Shown piece by piece: positions 58,718-64,000 of a stretch of DNA of 64,000 nt. Both the position numbers and the translations under genes were made by a program. This DNA is from JBBRZM01 sp963813635 (GTDB taxonomy: Bacteria; Actinomycetota; Acidimicrobiia; IMCC26256; JBBRZM01), in NCBI GenBank assembly GCA_963813635.1, contig CAWEZO010000007.1:930001-994000 (forward strand). The letters run 5' to 3'. A model generated the notes under the pieces. That model was not told where the DNA came from. It did not search any database and worked only from the letters and a program-made list of their open reading frames with translations. The stretch's first letter is position 1. Every line of letters begins with the position of its first letter.

Positions 58718-58993
58718 GTGCCGTGGTGCCCGTCGTGTGACCGGTATCTCAACCCGTCGACCGTGCGGACCGACGGCACGTGCGCCAACTGTGGCCGGCC
58801 GGTCGACCCCGGACGGGCCCACGCGCCCGCGGTCTCGAGCGCGCCGGGCGTGCAGGGCGTTGACAAGGTCGACGATGTCGACGACCCCGGGCCGATGCCG
58901 TGGCACCTGAAGCTGCTCGGCGGCGCGGTCGTCGTGTACCTCGGCTACCGCTTCTGGCAGGGCATCGAGTGGCTGGTGCACCAGTTGTCGTGA
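58718..58993 (+). CDS. Small zinc-ribbon membrane protein
   Basis: 91 residues from GTG 58718. An N-terminal C4 zinc ribbon (WCPSCDRYLNPSTVRTDGTC then ANCGRPV) is linked to a C-terminal membrane helix (LKLLGGAVVVYLGYRFWQGI). It is 15 bases after the carboxyltransferase gene and likely co-transcribed. Similar small proteins occur in Acidimicrobiia. Function unknown. Confidence 0.72.
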   Translation: MPWCPSCDRYLNPSTVRTDGTCANCGRPVDPGRAHAPAVSSAPGVQGVDKVDDVDDPGPMPWHLKLLGGAVVVYLGYRFWQGIEWLVHQLS

Positions 58994-59055
58994 CCTGACT
59001 TCGGCTGCGCGTCGCGACCCGTCGCCCAGAAGCAGGAATACACTCACCGGCCGTA

Positions 59056-59133
59056 CGGGCTGTGGCGCAGCTTGGTTAGCGCGTTGGTCTGGGGGACCAA
59101 AGGTCGCGGGTTCGAGTCCCGCCAGCCCGACCA
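59056..59133 (+). tRNA. tRNA-Pro (GGG)
   Basis: Full cloverleaf. The acceptor stem is CGGGCTG with CAGCCCG (59123-59129). The D arm is GCGCAGCTTGGTTAGCGC. The anticodon stem is TTGGT/ACCAA with loop CTGGGGG, giving anticodon GGG. The T arm is GCGGGTTCGAGTCCCGC, the discriminator is A, and CCA is encoded at 59131-59133. It reads proline codons CCC and CCU. Confidence 0.96.
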
Positions 59134-59243
59134 CGAAGGCGACGATGGATATACCTGGGACCATGTCGGTCACGATCTGGCTGAGTCCTGGCGAGATGGA
59201 GCCGGCGAGGCCACTCGCACCGGAGAGGATTGCCACGAGGTCG

Positions 59244-60329
59244 TTAGTGGACGCGCACGGTCGCGATCACGCCGGCGTGGTCAGACGGCCAGAACGGCGG
59301 ACTGGGGAACGCCAGCACCTGGAACGGCACCTTGCCAATCAAATGCGCGTCGAGTGCCCGGGCCGCGCCGTGCGTCAACACGAGGTCGATCCTGGAAGTG
59401 AACAGTGACGAGGTGTTCGTGAGCGTCTCGTTCTGGCAGCACGACAGGCCCGGATCGCCCGGGTTCGTTTTCCAAGCGTCGTCGAAATAGGACTTCGTCA
59501 GGTCTGCGTAGGTGGTCGTCGTGCTGCCGTCGGCGGCCGAGTTGAAGTCGCCCGTCGCGATCACCGCGCCGCCGGACCGCGCCGGGCCCGCGAGGAACTC
59601 CCGGCCCTGGGCCTGCTGAACCGCGGGGTAGGCCTCGGTCTCGAGATGCGTGTTCGCCAGATGGAACTTCTTGCCCTCGAACGTCCCGTCGATCGTGGCC
59701 CAGCCGCGATCGAAGGACAACGCACCGACCGCCGTCGTCAGGACTTCCTGCGTCGTGTAGCGCCCGCTGCTCGAAGCCGTGACGTGCACGCTCGAATTGT
59801 TGCCATTGACCAGAATCACATCACGATCCTGGAAGGTGAGCAGGCATGCACCAACGATCGGAACGCTGCACGGTGCGACGAGCGGCACGGGACCGATGTT
59901 CGCGTTGTTCGACGTCGCGGCGACGGAGTAGTTGAGTCCCCGGTTCGCGAGTTCCGTCTGCAGAATGGCGAGAAAATCGAGGCTCGGGGACGGCGTCGGG
60001 CCCGACGTGATCCACTTGGACACTTCCTGCAAGCTGACAACGTCAGGCGCGTTCACCTGGATCTCGTTTGCGATCGTCTTCGCGCGGTCGGGGAAGTCCG
60101 TGAACTGGACAGTCCCGTAGATCGTGGCCACACCGATGAGGAACTGCGTTGGGTTCATCGCGGCGGTCGCCGGCGCGAGGTCCGAGCCCAGATACAGGTT
60201 CTGCGTCATGACCTTGAGTTCGCGCTTGTCCTTGGCCTGCGCAACCGAGGGCGCCCCCACGGCGAAGACCGCGGCGAGGAGAGCCACGACGCCCAAGCGG
60301 CGCGTGAGGTTGTGACATGAACGAGACAT
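59244..60329 (-). CDS. Secreted endonuclease/exonuclease/phosphatase-family protein
   Basis: 361 residues with a signal peptide (RRLGVVALLAAVFAVGAPSV, cleavage near AQAKD). The EEP fold shows KVMTQNLYLGSDLAPA, then DVVSLQEVSKW (metal-binding Glu), NTHLETEAYPAVQQAQGREF, VIATGDFNSAADGSTTTTYA (GDFN, active-site Asp-Asn), and WPSDHAGVIATV (SDH catalytic His). Related enzymes are nucleases or sphingomyelinase-like phosphodiesterases. The substrate is unknown. ATG 60329 lies just upstream of a clean signal sequence. Confidence 0.9.
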   Translation of the reverse strand: MSRSCHNLTRRLGVVALLAAVFAVGAPSVAQAKDKRELKVMTQNLYLGSDLAPATAAMNPTQFLIGVATIYGTVQFTDFPDRAKTIANEIQVNAPDVVSLQEVSKWITSGPTPSPSLDFLAILQTELANRGLNYSVAATSNNANIGPVPLVAPCSVPIVGACLLTFQDRDVILVNGNNSSVHVTASSSGRYTTQEVLTTAVGALSFDRGWATIDGTFEGKKFHLANTHLETEAYPAVQQAQGREFLAGPARSGGAVIATGDFNSAADGSTTTTYADLTKSYFDDAWKTNPGDPGLSCCQNETLTNTSSLFTSRIDLVLTHGAARALDAHLIGKVPFQVLAFPSPPFWPSDHAGVIATVRVH

Positions 60330-60409
60330 GGTTGCCCCCTCTGCTGGGTCCGGCGCCGACTCCGGGCGCCTCATGAGCCAGCTTCCGATGCGTAGCCTTC
60401 CAATATGGA

Positions 60410-60618
60410 GCGCGAGGCGCAAGCGCCCACTTCTCCACGTCAGGCCCAGTGCCAGACCATCGCCGGCGGAAGGCGCGCAACAGGGTTCGTGAAGTCGGGT
60501 AACGCCGTCGCGAGGTGTGCACGGTCTCGGCGTGCATGACACCGAGCCGGGAGGCGATCTCGTAGGCGCCGACCAGCTGGTACGCGGCGACGCTCGTGCG
60601 CTGCGCGAGGTCGACCAC
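60410..60618 (-). pseudogene. Small helix-turn-helix (excisionase/AlpA-like) protein, frameshifted
   Basis: The minus strand from GTG 60618 reads VVDLAQRTSVAAYQLVGAYE then IASRLGVMHAETVHTSRRRYP, an HTH of the AlpA type. After a frame change comes DFTNPVARLPPAMVWHWP, and then in the original frame DVEKWA. Joined, these match small DNA-binding proteins with a late W..DVE.W motif. Two frameshifts in 70 codons mean it is either decayed or badly sequenced. Confidence 0.5.
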
Positions 60619-60639
60619 CTCGGCGACGATGCGGGATTC

Positions 60640-60862
60640 TGTTCGACCTCCCGACCGCCACCAGCGCGGGCGCTGCGTTCGCCAAGGACGTGCTCCCGGC
60701 GCTCGCCAACCTGAACGACTCGTCGGTCATCCCGGTGGGCAAGCACTACGACATCCGGGCCCTGCGACGATCGACCTCCCGGCCGGCAAATACTTCGACG
60801 CCACTCGTTTGCGGGACGTGGACGAGGACCGGGTGATCGGTGGCGCGGGCCGTCTGGCCTAG
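60640..60862 (+). pseudogene. Unrecognised coding remnant
   Basis: The plus strand shows ILFDLPTATSAGAAFAKDVL then PALANLNDSSVIPVGKHYDI in one frame and TIDLPAGKYFDATRLRDVDE in another. Composition is protein-like, with two near-repeats of an (F)DLPxG/T pattern. No family is recognised. It could be a short frameshifted secreted or membrane protein. Confidence 0.3.
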
Positions 60863-61338
60863 TCGTCGAGGAGCCTGGCGAGCACATCGGCGGCGCCTTG
60901 CCCGTCGGTAGTGGGTCGGTTTGATTCAAGAAGCTCGGCGATAAGCGCGCGAGTCGCGCCGCTACCCGCGCCTGAAAGTCAGGCCGCACGTCTCGCCGAC
61001 CACCGCGATCTACACGCAGTTCTCGCCGGGCGACGCGGTCGAGGCGGTCACCGTGCTCACGACGTTGACGTAGCCCGCCCGGCGCCGGGTGCGACACGAT
61101 CTAGGGGCACGCCCGCGTGGCTGCATTGACAGACGGTGCTGTGCGCCGTCGCAACTTGTCAGCGCGTTGGCAGCGCGTCTCCGAGCTGATCTAACCGCCG
61201 TTCGCGAACCGTCCGGGCACTACCCGGCCGCGCTCCTCGTCCTGGTCGGAGCCGTCGTCGAGGTCGGTCACCGGTCCCGCTGCACCGCTGGCGTGTCGGT
61301 TCCGCGAGTTCGATCCACACCGTGCCGTCAGGGGCGAT
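60863..61338. other. Gap without a recognisable gene
   Basis: About 475 bases with only shadow frames. On the minus strand INVIAPDGTVWIELAEP-like sequence (about 61290-61350) might be the tail of the next remnant. No repeats or hairpins stand out. Confidence 0.4.
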
Positions 61339-61764
61339 CACATTCACCGGGCTCGCCGGCGGCAGCCAGGTGGCGTTGCGGTGAGCGACGGCCGAGGCTT
61401 CGCGCGTTTCATAACCGCTCTGTCGCGTGGCTTCGATTGCGACTGCGCTTGGCGCAGCTTTTCGCGGTATATCGAGCGTGCGGTTGTCAGGTCGATGAGA
61501 GCTTCCTTCTTGCCCGGATCGTCGCGACCAGGCACGTATGTCATTCGACGGATCGTGTCCCCGTACATCTCTTCGCCTGCCCGCTGATGACACTACTGAC
61601 CGGCTTGCCGAGACCCAGGTGGATCTCATGGGCCTCGCGATAGCCGCGGCGCGCTCCTCACGCGTCATCTCCGAGAAGACCGTCTGCTCGTGCGCAATCG
61701 CTGACGCGAACGACAAGACGACACCCTCCGGACCGAGGTCTTCGACGAGCGGTTGCGCAAGCAC
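61339..61764 (-). pseudogene. Hypothetical protein, frameshifted
   Basis: Three minus-strand frames line up into one protein-like sequence. They read LVEDLGPEGVVLSFASAIAH then EQTVFSEMTREERAAAIAR, next AHEIHLGLGKPVSSVISGQA, then EEMYGDTIRRMTYVPGRDDP and KKEALIDLTTARSIYREKLR. It is a mostly helical, charged protein of at least 120 residues with no known domain. Breaks lie near 61625 and 61570. It may be real but poorly sequenced. Confidence 0.4.
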
Positions 61765-61866
61765 GCTCGCGTCACCTTCCGGGTCTTGTTCCGCGATCGC
61801 AGCTGGGACGCCGGATGCGGGCGAGAAGCGTTCATGGCGGGGCCGTGGGCTGCCGATGGAGACCTT

Positions 61867-63819
61867 ATGGGGAACGTGACGGGCCTGCCGCGCCCAATGG
61901 CGCCGGTGGCCGAGTTGCGGTGCCCAGCGGAGCGCCGCGCGGGCGTGCGTTCCGCTTTGCTCACCCCGCTACAGCTCATTCCGCTCGCGCTGATCCCGGT
62001 CTTTGTGTTCGCCCGGGACCGCGGCTGGGTCGCCGATGTCTCCCTGTGGGTCCTCGTCGGCACCATGTTTGTGGCCCAGCTGGGCTCGGATGTCGCCCAC
62101 GCACTCTGGCCATCAGGGTGTCGCACCTGGCAGATGGTGCTGCGGGTCGGGGTCATGGTCGGCGGCGTCGCGGTGGCGATCTACGCCACTGGCTGGGGAC
62201 CCGTGTTCGCGTTCGGGTACGTGTTCGCCGCCGCCGAGAACATCCGGGTCGACGGCTCGCGGGTTGCCTGGCCCGCGATCGCCTGGATGGTTGGCGCGAC
62301 CCTGCTCGGGCAACTCGCCATCGCCTTCGGTTGGATCCCGTCGCTCGTCCCGCAGCCGCAGGTCCATGGGGTGGCGGTCCTGGCCGTGTTGGGCTCCGGG
62401 GTCGTAATCGTGCTGCTTCATTGGAGCACCGTCGGCAAGGAACGCGTCGAACGGGACCTCACCCATCTGTCACTGCACGATGTGCTGACGGGGCTTCCGA
62501 ACCGGATGCTGCTTCTCGATCGGCTCGAGCAGGCCTTGGCCCGGGCCCGACGAAGCGGGCTTTGCGTCGGCCTCCTGTTCTTGGACCTCGACCGGTTCAA
62601 GAACGTCAACGACAGCCGCGGGCACGATGCCGGCGACGCGCTCCTCGTCGAGGTTGCACGGCGCTTGAGGAAGGCGGTCCGATCTGGCGACACCGTCGCC
62701 CGCTTCGGCGGTGACGAGTTCATGGTGCTGTGCGAGGACCTGCCCGCCGCCCACGCCGAGGCCTGGGCGCGTGAGAGCGCGCAGCGTCTTGGTGAAGCGA
62801 TCGCGCGTCCCTTCGTCGCGGGGGGAACCGAGGTCTTCCTCGGCACGAGCGTCGGCATTGCGATCGGCAGCGCCGACGACCGCCCCGACGAGCTGCTGCG
62901 CGATGCCGACGCGGCGATGTACCACGCCAAGGCCTCCGGTCCGGGTCGCATCGCAGTCTTCGACCACCAGTTGCGGGAGCGCGTGCTCGACCGCGACGCC
63001 ATTGAGCGCGCGCTGCGCAGCGCTATAGGGCGGGGCGAGCTACGTCTCTTCTTCCAACCGATAGTGAACCTCCGAGACGGCCGGTGCATCGGCGCCGAGG
63101 CCCTGGTCCGCTGGCAACACCCGGTTCGGGGCATCGTCGAGCCCGCGGACTTCATCGAGCTCGCCGAGGAGAGCGGCCTGATCGTGTCACTCGGCGCGTG
63201 GGTGTTCGACGAGGCGGTTCGTGCCGCAGCACGGTGGGCGCCCGATGCCCCCGACGGATTCGTCGTTGCGGTGAACGTGTCGCCCCGCCAGCTTGAACAA
63301 GGCGACCTCGTCGTGCAGCTCGAGCATCTGTTCGAGCTGCACGCGGTCGATCCGCAGATGCTGTGCCTCGAGATCACCGAGAGCGCGCTCACGGTGGACA
63401 CCGACGCGGCGCTCGCGATGATCCAGCGGGTGAAGTCGCTGGGCTGCTCGCTGAGCATCGACGACTTCGGGACGGGCTACTCGTCGCTGAGCCAATTCAA
63501 GTGGCTCCCGGTCGACTGGGTGAAGGTCGACCGCTCATTCATCGGCGGGCTGGGCGCGAACCCCAAAGATTCGGCGATCGTCGCGGCGGTGGTGGGCTTG
63601 GCCCGGACACTGGGCCTCGGGGTGATCGCGGAAGGCGTCGAGACCAGCGCCCAGATCGCCGAGCTGGTCGCCATGGGCTGCGACGTCGCCCAGGGCTACC
63701 GTTTCGCCCGCCCCCGGCCAATCAACGGCTTCGCGGACCTGGTCCGAGGGATCGCGCCCTTCCCCATGCCCGTGCAGCCTCCGCGTTTTTCGCTCGACGA
63801 CCGGAGTCTGGGTTTCTGA
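61867..63819 (+). CDS. Membrane diguanylate cyclase/phosphodiesterase (GGDEF-EAL)
   Basis: About 650 residues from ATG 61867 (GGAG upstream); ATG 61834 and 61753 are possible. Residues ~25-190 hold about six membrane helices (LTPLQLIPLALIPVFVFARD, MFVAQLGSDVAHALW). The GGDEF domain has DVLTGLPNRMLLLDRLEQAL, LFLDLDRFKNVNDSRGHDAG and ARFGGDEFMVLCEDL, with an intact active site. No RxxD inhibitory site was found in the expected place. The EAL domain has GAEALVRWQHPVRGIVEPAD, LEITESAL, SIDDFGTGYSSLSQFKWLP and GVIAEGVET, with catalytic residues present. It turns over cyclic di-GMP. There is no other sensory domain. Confidence 0.95.
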   Translation: MGNVTGLPRPMAPVAELRCPAERRAGVRSALLTPLQLIPLALIPVFVFARDRGWVADVSLWVLVGTMFVAQLGSDVAHALWPSGCRTWQMVLRVGVMVGGVAVAIYATGWGPVFAFGYVFAAAENIRVDGSRVAWPAIAWMVGATLLGQLAIAFGWIPSLVPQPQVHGVAVLAVLGSGVVIVLLHWSTVGKERVERDLTHLSLHDVLTGLPNRMLLLDRLEQALARARRSGLCVGLLFLDLDRFKNVNDSRGHDAGDALLVEVARRLRKAVRSGDTVARFGGDEFMVLCEDLPAAHAEAWARESAQRLGEAIARPFVAGGTEVFLGTSVGIAIGSADDRPDELLRDADAAMYHAKASGPGRIAVFDHQLRERVLDRDAIERALRSAIGRGELRLFFQPIVNLRDGRCIGAEALVRWQHPVRGIVEPADFIELAEESGLIVSLGAWVFDEAVRAAARWAPDAPDGFVVAVNVSPRQLEQGDLVVQLEHLFELHAVDPQMLCLEITESALTVDTDAALAMIQRVKSLGCSLSIDDFGTGYSSLSQFKWLPVDWVKVDRSFIGGLGANPKDSAIVAAVVGLARTLGLGVIAEGVETSAQIAELVAMGCDVAQGYRFARPRPINGFADLVRGIAPFPMPVQPPRFSLDDRSLGF

Positions 63820-64000
63820 ACGGCGGGCGTGTCACTGTGTCGGCCAGCACCGATCTTCTCAGCGTCATTGCCCGAGGCATGGTTCGAAGCCCATAGGCAA
63901 CCCAAGGCCGCGTGGCATCCCCGATCGCCGGGTCGGCCGCCGTTGTCGCCGACTGACGAGGAGCGCATGCTCGCCGACGGGTCGTGCGAGGCCGAGCTCA

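Overview
The window looks like a chromosomal segment of a high-GC actinobacterium, most likely of the class Acidimicrobiia. This rests on the rRNA sequences, the gene orders (tlyA-nadK-recN-steA-mctB/steB-murJ, pyrG-nudix-xerD, scpA-scpB-rluB-aroH-tyrA-aroA-cmk-plsC, a two-subunit KorAB) and heavy GTG start use. The lineage is inferred without a tree. About twenty genes, many of them normally essential and single copy (trpS, scpB, aroA, nadK, murJ, tlyA), carry a single-position frameshift. This looks like an uncorrected long-read assembly rather than real gene decay, so I annotate those genes as whole CDSs and mark the break.

Layout. 1-2750 is a mobile-element scrap yard: an IS3-family element cut by the window edge, a complete IS1380-family transposase, a serine-recombinase zinc-ribbon remnant and an aminotransferase remnant. 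corA follows at 2799-3771. One rRNA operon (16S-23S-5S, 4296-10946) has a strong consensus promoter. Its 23S gene is interrupted in the decoding/intersubunit-bridge region (helices 69-71) by clustered group I introns at E. coli positions 1931 and 1951. A composite third insertion, starting after position 1911, carries a LAGLIDADG homing endonuclease gene plus the orphan 3' half of a further intron that ends at the 1923 site.

11-24 kb: a disordered-tail TPR protein; an SSB-like gene with a DNA-damage-type (RecA-NDp/PafBC-like) promoter and a start-codon hairpin; a GlcD-type FAD oxidase with an acetolactate-synthase-like TPP enzyme and a DUF2090 aldolase-like gene; 2-oxoglutarate:ferredoxin oxidoreductase KorAB; DUF1015, HAD-phosphatase and phosphotransferase genes. 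24-34 kb: an overlapping, mostly translationally coupled run for rRNA methylation, NADP synthesis, recombination repair and cell envelope (tlyA, nadK, recN, steA, mctB/steB, murJ, a large membrane alkaline-phosphatase-superfamily protein, and an MraY/WecA-like GT4). 34-42 kb: a polytopic glycosyltransferase-like protein, pyrG, nudix, xerD, a DksA-type protein, a site-2 protease, an HD protein, a TMEM175 channel and trpS.

42.3-44.2 kb is a small degenerate island with an integrase tail, set between trpS and scpA. 44.3-54.6 kb is a housekeeping run: condensin accessory genes, aromatic amino-acid genes, cmk, plsC, ispH, a DUF512 radical-SAM-like protein and der. 54.7-64 kb holds a TadE/TadG-like secreted-pilus pair, an acyl-CoA carboxylase beta subunit, tRNA-Pro(GGG), a secreted endonuclease/exonuclease/phosphatase-family protein, a decayed stretch, and a membrane GGDEF-EAL protein. 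The most notable object is the intron-riddled 23S gene, in which the universally conserved loop of helix 69 cannot be found in the sequence as given.
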